Of a DNA stretch of 64,000 nt, positions 53,818 to 62,328 are shown piece by piece. The number at the start of each line of letters is the position of its first letter. Position 1 is the first letter of the stretch. The stretch comes from Caulobacter sp. CCUG 60055. GTDB taxonomy: Bacteria > Pseudomonadota > Alphaproteobacteria > Caulobacterales > Caulobacteraceae. Below the pieces are notes generated by a model. That model was not told the DNA's origin, did no database searches, and worked only from the letters and a program-made list of their open reading frames with translations. The stretch lies in NCBI RefSeq assembly GCF_022750545.1, contig NZ_PUIC01000003.1, forward strand, positions 466,575-530,574. The letters are read 5' to 3'. Made by a program: the position numbers and the translations under genes.

Positions 53818-54826
53818 CGGGCGTCACCTTGCCGCGGAACAGCCAGTAGACCCAGACGGTGTAGCCGAGGATCACCGGCAGCAGGATCGCCACCCCCGCC
53901 AGCATCAGGCCCAGGGCATTGTCGGCCGAGGCCGCGTCGCGGAAGGTCAGGGCGTAGGGCACCACGAAGGGGGCGAAGCCGACGGCCAGCCCGAAATAGC
54001 CGGACAGGAACACCAGGGCTGCGCCGACGAAGGGCAGCGGGTGCGACCGCTTGGCCAGGCCGTAGGCGATGACCCCCAGCCCGGCCGCGCCGAGCAGCGG
54101 GATGACGGCGCGCGGGGCGAAATAGCCCCAGTCGACCGCCCCGGCGGCGACGCCCCAGCGCTCGGCCACCTGCGGGTGCGAGACCAGGGTGGCGATGCTG
54201 ACCAGGCCCAGCAGCACGGCGGTCAGGAAGGCGGCGATCCAGGCCCAGCGGCGGGCGTCGCCGTGCAGCTCGTCCTGGCTCTTGAGCACCAGCCACGTCG
54301 CGCCGAGCAGGGCGTAGCCGGCGACCAGGCCGCAGGCGACCAGCAGGGTGTAGGGGGTCAGCCAGTCGAAGGCGCCGCCGGCGAAGGCGTTGTTCTCGAC
54401 CTTCACGCCCTGGATGAAGCCGCCGAGGATCAGGCCCTGCGAGAAGGTCGCCGCCAGCGAGCCGAAGGCGAAGGCGCCGGTCCAGAACGCCTTGCCGCGC
54501 CGGCGGCCGTGCAGGCGGAACTCGAAGGCCACGCCGCGCAGGATCAGGGCCCCCAGCATCATGTAGACCGGCAGGTAGAGGGCCGGCATGATCACGGCGT
54601 AGGCCAGGGGGAAGGCGGCGAACAGGCCGCCGCCGCCCAGCACCAGCCAGGTCTCGTTGCCGTCCCAGACCGGGGCGATGGAGTTCATCATCACGTCGCG
54701 GTCGGCCGGGCTGCGGGCCAGCGGGAACAGGATGCCGACGCCGAGGTCGAAGCCGTCGAGCAGCACGTAGAGCAGCACGGCCGTGGCGATCAGCCCGGCC
54801 CAGATCAGGGGAAGGTCGAGGCTCAT
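53801..54826 (-). CDS. cydB: cytochrome bd-type ubiquinol oxidase subunit II
   Basis: This 341-residue membrane subunit has about eight helices: LPLIWAGLIATAVLLYVLLDGFDLGVGILFPL (the family start with the conserved Trp and DGFDLG), WDGNETWLVLGGGGLFAAFPLAYA, FRLHGRRRGKAFW and the C-terminal VILGYTVWVYWLFRGKVTP. The ATG at 54824-54826 overlaps the stop of cydA by 4 bp. The protein could be named cioB, as the subunit set matches the cyanide-insensitive group. Confidence 0.93.
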   Translation of the reverse strand: MSLDLPLIWAGLIATAVLLYVLLDGFDLGVGILFPLARSPADRDVMMNSIAPVWDGNETWLVLGGGGLFAAFPLAYAVIMPALYLPVYMMLGALILRGVAFEFRLHGRRRGKAFWTGAFAFGSLAATFSQGLILGGFIQGVKVENNAFAGGAFDWLTPYTLLVACGLVAGYALLGATWLVLKSQDELHGDARRWAWIAAFLTAVLLGLVSIATLVSHPQVAERWGVAAGAVDWGYFAPRAVIPLLGAAGLGVIAYGLAKRSHPLPFVGAALVFLSGYFGLAVGFAPFVVPYALTFRDAASADNALGLMLAGVAILLPVILGYTVWVYWLFRGKVTPDAGYH

Positions 54827-56241
54827 CGGTCGCTCTCCCGCGAGACGAGGCCGGCGTCGGCGTCAGGGGCGGCGGCCAGGGCCGAGCCCGGCGCGCGCGG
54901 GCCGGCGAGGGCGGGCTCGGCCGCGACGGCGGCGGGGCCCTGGGCGATCAGGCGCAGGATGTAGAGCGCGCCGACCGAGAACACGATGGCGTACACCGCC
55001 AGGAACATCAGCAGGGAAGCCGAGACGGTCCCGGCGTGCACCGGCGAGGCGGCGCTCGCCGTGCGCATGACGCCGAACACCACCCACGGCTGGCGGCCGA
55101 TCTCGGCGACCATCCAGCCGGCGATCACCGCGACGAAGCCGGCCGGACCCATGGCGACGGCGAAGCGCAGATAGGTCCGCGACCGCTCCGGTCCGCCGCC
55201 CCGCCACCACAGCCATGCGCCCCAGAAGCCCAGGGCGATCATCAGCAGGCCGAGGCCGACCATGACGCGGAACGCCCAGAACACCAGGCCGACCGGCGGG
55301 CGGTCCTCCTTGGCGAAGGCCTTCAGGCCCTTGACCTCGGCGTTGGCGTCCTTGGCGACGATCAGGCTGCCCAGCTTGGGGATGGAGACCTCCCAGCGGT
55401 TGGTCTCGGCCTGGCGGTCGGGCCAGGCGACGATGTGGAAGGCCTGGCCGGCCTTGGTCTCCCAGAACGCCTCGATGGCCGCCAGCTTGGAGGGCTGGTA
55501 GCGGGCGGCGACGTCGCCGGAGATGTCGCCGACGACCAGCTGCAGCGGCGCGACGACGGCGAACATGCCGATGGCCATGCGCAGGGCCAGCCGCGATTCC
55601 GGCTGGTCAGGCCGCTTGAGCAGCGCCCAGGCCGAGGCCGCGCCCACCACCAGCGAAGTGGTCAGGTAGGCGGCCAGCACCATGTGGGCGAAACGGCTGG
55701 GGAAGGTCGGCGAGAAGATCACCTGCAGCCAGTCCAGGGCGACCATCCGTCCGGAAGCGTCGTGGCCGAAGCCGGTCGGAAACTGCATCCAGCTGTTGGC
55801 CGACAGGATCCAGAAGGCCGAGACCAGGGTGCCGCCCGCCACCAGGGCGGTGGCGGCGAAGTGCAGGCCGGGGCCGACCTTCTTCCAGCCGAACAGCATC
55901 ACCCCCAGGAAGCTCGCCTCCAGGAAGAAGGCGGTCAGCACCTCGAAGCCGAGCAGCGGCCCCAGCACCGGGCCGGTCTGGGTGGCGAACACGCTCCAGT
56001 TGGCGCCGAACTGGTAGCTCATCACCACGCCGGAGACGACGCCCATGCCGAACGACAGGGCGAAGATCTTCACCCAGAACAGGTACAGCGTCTTGAAGAC
56101 GTCGCGCTTGGTGACCAGCCAGGCTCCCTCCAGCACGGCCAGGAAGCTGGCCAGGCCGATGGTGAAGCTGGGAAAGATGATGTGCCAGCCGATCGTGAAG
56201 GCGAACTGCAATCGCGCCAGCAGCAGGGCTTCAAGGTCCAT
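54823..56241 (-). CDS. cydA: cytochrome bd-type ubiquinol oxidase subunit I
   Basis: The 472-residue subunit binds haems b558, b595 and d and reduces oxygen with quinol. It shows ARLQFAFTIGWHIIFPSF (haem-ligand His about 20), FGMGVVSGVVMSYQFGANWS, GFEVLTAFFLEASFLGVMLFG, SRFAHMVLAAYLTTSLVV and the GWMVAEIGRQPWVVFGVMRT segment. The quinol loop is short, typical of the CioA-type cyanide-insensitive oxidases. It begins the operon cydA-cydB-DUF2474, and the regulator gene just upstream ends 5 bp before its start. Confidence 0.93.
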   Translation of the reverse strand: MDLEALLLARLQFAFTIGWHIIFPSFTIGLASFLAVLEGAWLVTKRDVFKTLYLFWVKIFALSFGMGVVSGVVMSYQFGANWSVFATQTGPVLGPLLGFEVLTAFFLEASFLGVMLFGWKKVGPGLHFAATALVAGGTLVSAFWILSANSWMQFPTGFGHDASGRMVALDWLQVIFSPTFPSRFAHMVLAAYLTTSLVVGAASAWALLKRPDQPESRLALRMAIGMFAVVAPLQLVVGDISGDVAARYQPSKLAAIEAFWETKAGQAFHIVAWPDRQAETNRWEVSIPKLGSLIVAKDANAEVKGLKAFAKEDRPPVGLVFWAFRVMVGLGLLMIALGFWGAWLWWRGGGPERSRTYLRFAVAMGPAGFVAVIAGWMVAEIGRQPWVVFGVMRTASAASPVHAGTVSASLLMFLAVYAIVFSVGALYILRLIAQGPAAVAAEPALAGPRAPGSALAAAPDADAGLVSRESDR

Positions 56242-56245
56242 TGCG

Positions 56246-56839
56246 TCAGATCTCCCCTTCGTCCGTCGCTTGGTTCCGGCGCTTGCCGCCGCCGATCACG
56301 GTGAGCTTGCCCTTGATCTCGAGCAGCTTGGAGACGCCGGCGCCGAGCTTGAGCAGGCCCATGAGGCTGGCGTTGTCGAGCTTCTGCACGTCGCCGGCCC
56401 AGCCGGTCAGCAGCTCGATCAGGTCGTGCATCTGGCGCATCTTGTCCTGGGCGTGGCGCTCCTCCGGCCCGGAGGGCTGCTCCATCAGCACGTCGCGCAG
56501 CATCGACAGGGTGGGGTCGACCTCGCGCTTGCGCCGTTCCTCGGCCAGGGTGCGGACGATCTGCCAGATGTCGTCGGGGGCCTCGAAATACTCGCGCCGG
56601 TCGCCGGGCAGGTGGCGCTTGCGCACCAGCCGCCAGCCTTCCAGCTCCTTCATGCCCATGCTGACGTTCGAGCGGCTGATCCCCAGCGCCTCGGTGATCT
56701 GTTCGGCGTTCAGCGGCCGGTCGGACAGGAACAGCAGGGCGTAGATCTGGCCGACGGTGCGGTTGACGCCCCAGCGCCCGCCCATCTCGCCGAAATGCAG
56801 GACGAAGGTCTGGATCAGGGGCGGCAGCTGCATAGGCAT
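56246..56839 (-). CDS. GbsR/MarR-family transcriptional regulator
   Basis: This 197-residue winged-helix regulator of the GbsR-like MarR group has the HTH region VGQIYALLFLSDRPLNAEQITEALGISRSNVSMGMKELEGWRLV (about 29-72), a wing HLPGDRREYFEA and a long helical C-terminal half for dimerisation. The ATG at 56837-56839 is followed by a second ATG two codons on. It precedes cydA by 4 bp on the same strand, so it is probably the first gene of the oxidase operon and its regulator. An 18-bp palindrome 9 bp upstream is a natural operator candidate. Confidence 0.85.
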   Translation of the reverse strand: MPMQLPPLIQTFVLHFGEMGGRWGVNRTVGQIYALLFLSDRPLNAEQITEALGISRSNVSMGMKELEGWRLVRKRHLPGDRREYFEAPDDIWQIVRTLAEERRKREVDPTLSMLRDVLMEQPSGPEERHAQDKMRQMHDLIELLTGWAGDVQKLDNASLMGLLKLGAGVSKLLEIKGKLTVIGGGKRRNQATDEGEI

Positions 56840-56847
56840 TCCCGTAA

Positions 56848-56865
56848 TTTCAGAATTTTCTGAAA
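56848..56865. promoter_or_regulatory. candidate operator of the GbsR/MarR-cydAB operon
   Basis: TTTCAGAA-TT-TTCTGAAA is a perfect inverted repeat with 8-bp arms and a 2-bp spacer, strikingly AT-rich in a GC-rich genome. It lies 9 bp before the regulator's start codon, where a bound MarR-type dimer would block transcription or elongation. Confidence 0.6.
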
Positions 56866-56917
56866 ATTACAACGTCACTGAATTCCTGGCAAGCGCACGA
56901 TGCGCCCCCGCCCATCC

Positions 56918-56955
56918 TGCAAATGAGTTGCAACGGCGTTCGCATCTGCTATACC
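56918..56955 (+). promoter_or_regulatory. bfd promoter overlapped by a Fur-type box
   Basis: TGCAAATGAGTTGCA (56918-56932) is an inverted repeat fitting the alphaproteobacterial Fur-box pattern TGCNANTNNNTNGCA. The -35 element TTGCAA (56928-56933) overlaps its right arm, and the -10 TATACC (56950-56955) follows after 16 bp. Iron-loaded Fur (or Mur/Irr relatives) would compete with RNA polymerase here. Confidence 0.6.
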
Positions 56956-56994
56956 CCTGTCGTCAGGAGAATTCCTCCATCGGGGATCGGTTCC

Positions 56995-57180
56995 TTGTAC
57001 GTCTGCAACTGCAACGGCATCCGTGAGCGCGAAGTCCGCGCCGCCATCGACCAGGGCGCGACGCGGCCGGCCGAGGTGTTCCGTCGCTGCGGCGCCGCGC
57101 CCCAATGCGCCAAGTGCGTGTGCGACATGCGCGACATGATCGCCGAGACCCGCGAGGCCCTCCGCTACGCCGCCGAATAG
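56995..57180 (+). CDS. bfd: bacterioferritin-associated ferredoxin Bfd
   Basis: This 61-residue [2Fe-2S] protein reduces the ferric core of bacterioferritin to release iron. The four cysteine ligands are in the Bfd arrangement CNC near the N-terminus and CAKC about 33 residues later (YVCNCNGIREREVRAAI; GAAPQCAKCVCDM). The start is TTG at 56995, because no ATG or GTG precedes the first Cys closely; the frame is open upstream into the Fur box. bfr follows 126 bp downstream. Confidence 0.9.
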   Translation: MYVCNCNGIREREVRAAIDQGATRPAEVFRRCGAAPQCAKCVCDMRDMIAETREALRYAAE

Positions 57181-57306
57181 GGCCGCCGAATAGGGTCGTT
57201 GAACAGGTCGCGCCCGAGACGCAGAATGACTTGCAAACATAGAGGTTGAATAAGTCTTCGCCTTGGGGGAGTTTCCGCGAAATTCGACCCGCGGGAGAGC
57301 TTCGAC

Positions 57307-57789
57307 ATGCAAGGCGACAAGGCGATCATCAAGCTGCTCAACGCTGTGCTCACCAATGAGCTGACCGCGGTGAATCAGTATTTCCTGCATGCCCGCATGT
57401 ACGAGAACTGGGGCTTCAAGCGTCTGGGCAAGATCACCTATGACGAATCGATCGGCGAGATGAAGCACGCCGACAAGCTCATCAAGCGCATCCTGTTCCT
57501 GGACGGCCTGCCCAACCTGCAGGACCTGCACAAGCTGTCGATCGGCGAGCACGTGCCCGAATGCCTGGCCGCCGACCTTTCGGTCGAGACCGCCGGCCGC
57601 GCCATGCTGGTTCCCGGGATCAAGCAGTGCGAGGAGGCCCAGGACTATGTCAGCCGCGAACTGCTGACGGAGATCCTCGAGGACACCGAGGAGCATATCG
57701 ACTTCCTGGAGACCCAGCTGTCGCTGGTGAAGTCGCTGGGCGAGCAGAACTATCTGCAAAGCGCGCTGGGCGAGCTGGAAGGCGAGTAG
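57307..57789 (+). CDS. bfr: bacterioferritin
   Basis: This haem-binding iron storage protein assembles as a 24-mer. The 160-residue subunit has the haem ligand Met52 and ferroxidase ligands Glu18, Glu51, His54, Glu94 and His130. Position 127, normally Glu in the E. coli protein, is Thr here, with Glu at 128 and 129 ([10 protein letters not shown]). Motifs [20 protein letters not shown] and [28 protein letters not shown] are intact. It lies downstream of bfd and is probably iron-responsive through the same region. Confidence 0.95.
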   Translation: MQGDKAIIKLLNAVLTNELTAVNQYFLHARMYENWGFKRLGKITYDESIGEMKHADKLIKRILFLDGLPNLQDLHKLSIGEHVPECLAADLSVETAGRAMLVPGIKQCEEAQDYVSRELLTEILEDTEEHIDFLETQLSLVKSLGEQNYLQSALGELEGE

Positions 57790-57895
57790 GCCGGCGCATC
57801 GGCCGGGTTCAGCCACGGTTCATCAAGACCTCGTCATATGCTCGCATAGCTTGCGGGCGCCGTGGATGCGCGCCCCGGCCGGCTTGGAGGGCGGC

Positions 57896-58528
57896 ATGGG
57901 TTCGAGGTGGATGGCGGTCGTGGCGGCGGGTCTGGCCCTGACCGGGTGCGAGACCCTCGACAAGGGTCAATGCCTGCAGGGCGACTGGTCCGCCATCGGC
58001 TACGCCGACGGCGTCGACGGCTATCCGGCCAGCCGCATCAACGACCACGGCAAGGCCTGCGCCCAGTACGGCGTGGCGCCGGACGCGCGCGTCTATTACG
58101 CCTCCCGCGAACGCGGCCTGCCGCTCTATTGCACGCCGGCGCGGGGCTTCCTGGCCGGCCGCAACGGCGACAGCTACAAGGGCGTCTGCCCGCCGCCCCT
58201 GGAGCGCGGCTTCTTGGCCGGGTTCGCCGACGGCGGGCTGGTGCACGACGCCCAGGCCCGCCTCGACCACGCCGAGAGCGACCGCAGCTCGGCCGACAGC
58301 CGCCGCCGCCGCCTCGATCGCGACATCCGCGACGAGGAGGCGCGGATGGACGATCCCAAGACCACCGACGAACAGCGGCGCTCGATCCGCGAACACCTGC
58401 GCCGGCTGCGCGACGACCGCCGCCGGGTCGACGACGACTGGCGCGACGCCAGCTACGCCCGCGACGCGGCCGAGCGCGATCTCAGCATGGTCCGCGCCCG
58501 TTTCACGCCGATCTACGGAACCTGGTGA
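57896..58528 (+). CDS. DUF2799 lipoprotein
   Basis: This 210-residue predicted lipoprotein has a signal with lipobox LALTGC (Cys about 18). It has the DUF2799 core: CLQGDWSAIGYADGVDGYPASRINDHGKACAQYGV, with conserved DW, GxxDG and Cys residues, and GLPLYCTPARGFLAGRNGDSYKGVCPPPLERGFLAGFADG. A highly charged coiled-coil C-terminal half follows (SRRRRLDRDIRDEEARMDD; DERRSIREHLRR-like). The ATG at 57896 has GGAGGGCGG upstream. Function unknown. Confidence 0.82.
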   Translation: MGSRWMAVVAAGLALTGCETLDKGQCLQGDWSAIGYADGVDGYPASRINDHGKACAQYGVAPDARVYYASRERGLPLYCTPARGFLAGRNGDSYKGVCPPPLERGFLAGFADGGLVHDAQARLDHAESDRSSADSRRRRLDRDIRDEEARMDDPKTTDEQRRSIREHLRRLRDDRRRVDDDWRDASYARDAAERDLSMVRARFTPIYGTW

Positions 58529-58560
58529 GGCCGCCCTTCCGGCGCGTCGCTCCGGACCAG

Positions 58561-58590
58561 AAAAAAGGGCTCCCCGCCGGGGAGCCCTTT
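58561..58590. terminator. terminator of fba (minus), also DUF2799 gene
   Basis: A 12-bp perfect stem (58564-58575 with 58579-58590, loop GCC) is followed on the minus strand by TTTTTTC. It lies between the convergent DUF2799 and fba genes. Confidence 0.82.
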
Positions 58591-58615
58591 CGCATTCAGG
58601 CCGGGTCGCGGCGGA

Positions 58616-59704
58616 TCACTCCGCCGCCGCCTTCGCCGCCGCGCCGAACTTGGGCGACAGCTCGCCCTTGGCGTAGCGCTTGGCCATGGCCGCGGTCGAC
58701 AGCGGCTTGATCCTGGAGGCGAAGCCTTCGGCCCCGAACTCCTGGAAGCGCTGCTGGCAGACCTTGCGCATGGCTTCCTTGGCCGGCTTCAGATAGGCGC
58801 GCGGGTCGAACTCGCCCGGCTTCTCGGCCAGCACCTTGCGGATGGCGCCGGTCATGGCCATGCGGTTGTCGGTGTCGATGTTGATCTTGCGCACGCCGTG
58901 CTTGATGCCGCGCTGGATCTCTTCGACCGGCACGCCCCAGGTCTGGGGCATCTCGCCGCCGTACTGGTTGATGACGTCCTGCAGGTCCTGCGGCACCGAC
59001 GACGAGCCGTGCATCACCAGGTGGGTGTTGGGCAGGCGGCGGTGGATCTCCTCGATCACGTTCATGGCCAGCACCGCGCCGTCCGGCTTGCGCGAGAACT
59101 TGTAGGCGCCGTGGCTGGTGCCCATGGCGATGGCCAGGGCGTCGACTTCCGTCGCCTTGACGAAATCGACCGCCTGGGCCGGATCGGTCAGCAGCTGCGA
59201 GTGGTCGAGCTTGCCCTCGAAGCCGTGGCCGTCCTCGGCCTCGCCCATGCCGGTCTCCAGGCTGCCGAGCACGCCCAGCTCGCCCTCGACCGAGACGCCG
59301 CAGCTGTGGGCCATCTCGACCACCTTGCGGGTGACGGCGACGTTGTAGTCGTAGTCGGCCGGGGTCTTGGCGTCTTCCTTCAGCGAGCCGTCCATCATCA
59401 CCGAGGTGAAGCCGTACTGGATCGCCGTGGCGCAGGTGGCCGGGCCGTTGCCGTGGTCCTGGTGCATGCACACCGGGATGTTCGGATAAAGCTCGACCAG
59501 GGCGTCGATCAGGCGGGCCAGCACGATGTCGTTGGCGTAGTTGCGCGCGCCGCGGCTGGCCTGGATGATGACCGGCGCGTCGACGGCCTCGGCCGCCTCC
59601 ATGATCGCCAGGCCCTGCTCCATGTTGTTGATGTTGAACGCCGGCAGGCCGTAGCCGTGCTCGGCGGCATGGTCGAGTAGTTGTCGGAGCGTGATCCGCG
59701 CCAT
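58616..59704 (-). CDS. fba: class II fructose-bisphosphate aldolase
   Basis: This zinc-dependent aldolase interconverts fructose-1,6-bisphosphate with the two triose phosphates. The 362-residue protein is of the CbbA/FbaA type: [19 protein letters not shown], metal ligands in VCMHQDHG (about 79-85), [44 protein letters not shown] and [11 protein letters not shown]. The ATG is at 59702-59704. It is third in the gap-pgk-fba run. Confidence 0.96.
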   Translation of the reverse strand: MARITLRQLLDHAAEHGYGLPAFNINNMEQGLAIMEAAEAVDAPVIIQASRGARNYANDIVLARLIDALVELYPNIPVCMHQDHGNGPATCATAIQYGFTSVMMDGSLKEDAKTPADYDYNVAVTRKVVEMAHSCGVSVEGELGVLGSLETGMGEAEDGHGFEGKLDHSQLLTDPAQAVDFVKATEVDALAIAMGTSHGAYKFSRKPDGAVLAMNVIEEIHRRLPNTHLVMHGSSSVPQDLQDVINQYGGEMPQTWGVPVEEIQRGIKHGVRKINIDTDNRMAMTGAIRKVLAEKPGEFDPRAYLKPAKEAMRKVCQQRFQEFGAEGFASRIKPLSTAAMAKRYAKGELSPKFGAAAKAAAE

Positions 59705-59763
59705 CGGTAGTATTCCTCGGAGTGGGCCGCCGGCGTTTTCGCCGTGCGGCCGATATTTGATTG

Positions 59764-60954
59764 TCAGATCGCCAGCGCCGCGACGCCGGGAAGGGTCTTG
59801 CCCTCCATCCATTCGAGGAACGCGCCGCCGGCCGTCGAGACGAAGGTGAATTCGTCCGTCGCCCGGGCCGCGTTCAGGGCCGCAACCGTATCACCGCCGC
59901 CGGCCACCGCCACCAGCTTACCCGATTTGGCCAGGGACGCCGCATGCCGGGCGGCGGCCATGGTGGCGGCGTCGAACGGCGGAACCTCGAACACGCCCAG
60001 CGGGCCGTTCCAGATCAGGGTCTTGGACTGGTCCATGACCTGCAGCAGGCGCTCGACCGACCTGGGACCGGCGTCGAAGATCTTCTCGCCCGCGCCGACC
60101 GCGTCCAGGCCGCGCACCTGGGTGGCGACGCCGGGCTTGAGGTCGTCGGCGACGACGAGGTCGACCGGCAGCAGCAGTTCGCAGCCGCTCTTTTCGGCCA
60201 GGGCCATGATCTCGCGGGCGGTGTCGGCGAGGTCGGTCTCGCACAGCGAGGCGCCGACGCCGTGGCCCTGGGCGTAGAGGAAGGTGTTGGCCATGCCGCC
60301 GCCGATGGCCAGGGCGTCGAGCTTGCCGACCAGATTCTTGAGCAGGTCGAGCTTGGTCGAGACCTTGGAGCCGCCGACGACGCCCAGCACCGGCTTGACC
60401 GGCTGGCCGAGGGCCGCGTCCAGCATCTCCAGCTCGCGCCGCATGGCCAGGCCCGGATAGGCCGGCAGCAGCCGGGCCACGCCTTCGGTCGAGGCGTGGG
60501 CGCGGTGGGCGGCCGAGAAGGCGTCGTCGACATAGAGGTCGCCCAGCTTGGCCAGCTCGGCGGCGAAGGCCGGGTCGTTCTTTTCCTCGCCGGCGTGGAA
60601 GCGCAGGTTCTCCAGCAGGGCGACGCCGCCCGGCTCCAGCCCGTCGACCACGGCCTGGGCGTCGGGGCCCACGCAATCGTCGGCGAAGGCGACCGGCTGC
60701 TCCAGCAGCGCCGCCAGCGGCGCGACCACCGGCTTCAGGCTCATTTCCGACACGCGCTTGCCCTTGGGCCGGTCGAAGTGGGCCAGCAGCACCACCTTGG
60801 CGCCCTTGGCGCCGAGGAAGCGGATGGTCGGCAGCGCCGCGCGCAGGCGGGTGTCGTCGGTCACGCGGCCGCCGTCCATCGGCACGTTGAAGTCGACGCG
60901 GACCAGGGCGCGCTTGCCGGCGAGATCGGCGGTTTCGAGATTGCGGAAGGTCAT
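59764..60954 (-). CDS. pgk: phosphoglycerate kinase
   Basis: This glycolytic enzyme transfers phosphate from 1,3-bisphosphoglycerate to ADP. The 396-residue two-domain protein has [74 protein letters not shown], the WNGPLGVFE segment and the C-terminal [12 protein letters not shown] and [13 protein letters not shown]. The ATG is at 60952-60954. Fifty-nine bp separate it from fba, and a dispersed repeat separates it from gap. Confidence 0.97.
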   Translation of the reverse strand: MTFRNLETADLAGKRALVRVDFNVPMDGGRVTDDTRLRAALPTIRFLGAKGAKVVLLAHFDRPKGKRVSEMSLKPVVAPLAALLEQPVAFADDCVGPDAQAVVDGLEPGGVALLENLRFHAGEEKNDPAFAAELAKLGDLYVDDAFSAAHRAHASTEGVARLLPAYPGLAMRRELEMLDAALGQPVKPVLGVVGGSKVSTKLDLLKNLVGKLDALAIGGGMANTFLYAQGHGVGASLCETDLADTAREIMALAEKSGCELLLPVDLVVADDLKPGVATQVRGLDAVGAGEKIFDAGPRSVERLLQVMDQSKTLIWNGPLGVFEVPPFDAATMAAARHAASLAKSGKLVAVAGGGDTVAALNAARATDEFTFVSTAGGAFLEWMEGKTLPGVAALAI

Positions 60955-60975
60955 CGGAGGGGCTCTTCTCAAAAG

Positions 60976-61124
60976 CCCTTCCCCCTCGATGGGGGAAGGG
61001 TTGGGATGGGGGTGAGCGCGCAGCGCTCGTACGAGGCAGGCTGGACCTCGGCGCCTCTCGCGCCCATTCCCGACCCGCCCTGCGCTCACCCTCATCCCCG
61101 GCCCTTCTCCCATCGAGGGAGAAG
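60976..61124. repeat. composite dispersed palindromic repeat, locus B
   Basis: The first unit, CCCTTCCCCC-TCGAT-GGGGGAAGGG followed by TTGGGATGGGGGTG (60976-61014), is the exact reverse complement of 40155-40193. The second, CACCCTCATCCCCGG followed by CCTTCTCCC-AT-CGAGGGAGAAGG (61086-61124), resembles the first unit of locus A in reverse. The element lies between the gap stop and the pgk start. Confidence 0.85.
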
Positions 61125-61139
61125 GGGGGCAGGCGGGTC

Positions 61140-62147
61140 TTAGAGGAACTTGGCCATTTCGAGCGCGGTGTCGCTCATGCGGGTGGCGAAGCCCCACTCG
61201 TTGTCATACCAGCTCAGCACGCGGGCCAGCTTGCCGTCGACGACCTGGGTCTGCGGCAGGGCGGCGGTCGAGCTGGCGGCGATGTGGTTCAGGTCGCTGG
61301 AGACCACCGGGTCGGTGGTGGTGAACAAGACGCCCTTCATCGGGCCGTCGGCGGCCGCCTGCAGGGCGGCGTTGATTTCCGCCACCGTCACTTCGCGCGC
61401 GGCGACGACCTTGAGGTCGACGACCGAGACGTTCGGGGTCGGAACGCGGATCGACGAGCCGTCCAGCTTGCCCTTCAACTCCGGCAGCACCAGGCCCAGC
61501 GCCTTGGCCGCGCCGGTCGAGGTCGGGATCATCGACAGGGCCGCCGCGCGGCCGCGGTAGAGGTCCTTGTGCAGGGTGTCGAGGGTCGGTTGGTCGCCGG
61601 TATAGGCGTGGATGGTGGTCATGTAGCCGCGCTCGATGCCGAACAGGTCGTTCAGCACCTTGGCGACCGGGGCCAGGGCGTTGGTGGTGCACGAGCCGTT
61701 GGAGACGACGATGTCATCCTTGGTCAGGGTCTCGTGGTTGACCTTGAAGACGATGGTCTTGTCGGCGCCGTCGGCCGGGGCCGAGACCAGCACGCGCTTG
61801 GCGCCGGCGGTCAGGTGGGCCGAGGCCTTGTCCTTGGAGGTGAAGATGCCGGTGCATTCCAGGGCGATGTCGACGCCCAGGGCCTTGTGCGGCAGGTTGG
61901 CCGGGTCGCGCTCGGCGGTGACCTTGATCTTGCCGAGGCCGACGTCCAGCCAGTCCTCGCCCGAGGTGACGACGCCCGGGAAGCGGCCGTGCACCGAGTC
62001 GTAGCGCAGCAGGTGGGCGTTGGTCTCGACCGGGCCCAGGTCGTTGATGGCCACGACCTCGATATCGCGCCGCGCGTGCTCGGCGATCGAGCGCAGCACC
62101 AGGCGGCCGATCCGACCGAATCCGTTGATGGCGACGCGAAGGGCCAT
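61140..62147 (-). CDS. gap: type I glyceraldehyde-3-phosphate dehydrogenase
   Basis: This NAD-dependent GAPDH has 335 residues: NAD-binding [16 protein letters not shown], catalytic Cys153 in [17 protein letters not shown], His in [41 protein letters not shown] and the C-terminal [15 protein letters not shown]. The ATG at 62145-62147 has an AGGAGAG SD. It heads the gap-pgk-fba run. A GACAACGTTGTC palindrome lies 144 bp upstream of its start. Confidence 0.97.
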   Translation of the reverse strand: MALRVAINGFGRIGRLVLRSIAEHARRDIEVVAINDLGPVETNAHLLRYDSVHGRFPGVVTSGEDWLDVGLGKIKVTAERDPANLPHKALGVDIALECTGIFTSKDKASAHLTAGAKRVLVSAPADGADKTIVFKVNHETLTKDDIVVSNGSCTTNALAPVAKVLNDLFGIERGYMTTIHAYTGDQPTLDTLHKDLYRGRAAALSMIPTSTGAAKALGLVLPELKGKLDGSSIRVPTPNVSVVDLKVVAAREVTVAEINAALQAAADGPMKGVLFTTTDPVVSSDLNHIAASSTAALPQTQVVDGKLARVLSWYDNEWGFATRMSDTALEMAKFL

Positions 62148-62290
62148 GGGTCTCTCCTTGTAGTCTTCCCCGACGCCGGTCCGCAGACCCGCGTCATCTG
62201 ATTTCGCCCAAGAGGGTTCGGGGGCGTTTTGCGGGCGGGGGGGCGGAAGTCAACCCCTGGCCCGGTCAAGTGGCGTTACGGATTCTTCGC

Positions 62291-62302
62291 GACAACGTTG
62301 TC
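62291..62302. promoter_or_regulatory. LacI-type operator candidate upstream of gap
   Basis: GACAACGTTGTC is a perfect 12-bp palindrome with the central AACGTT typical of LacI-family operators. It lies in the 181-bp gap between purT (stop 62329) and gap (start 62147), both minus strand, so it would affect gap-pgk-fba. Confidence 0.4.
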
Positions 62303-62328
62303 ATCATTCGCGAGGGGCCGTCCACGGC

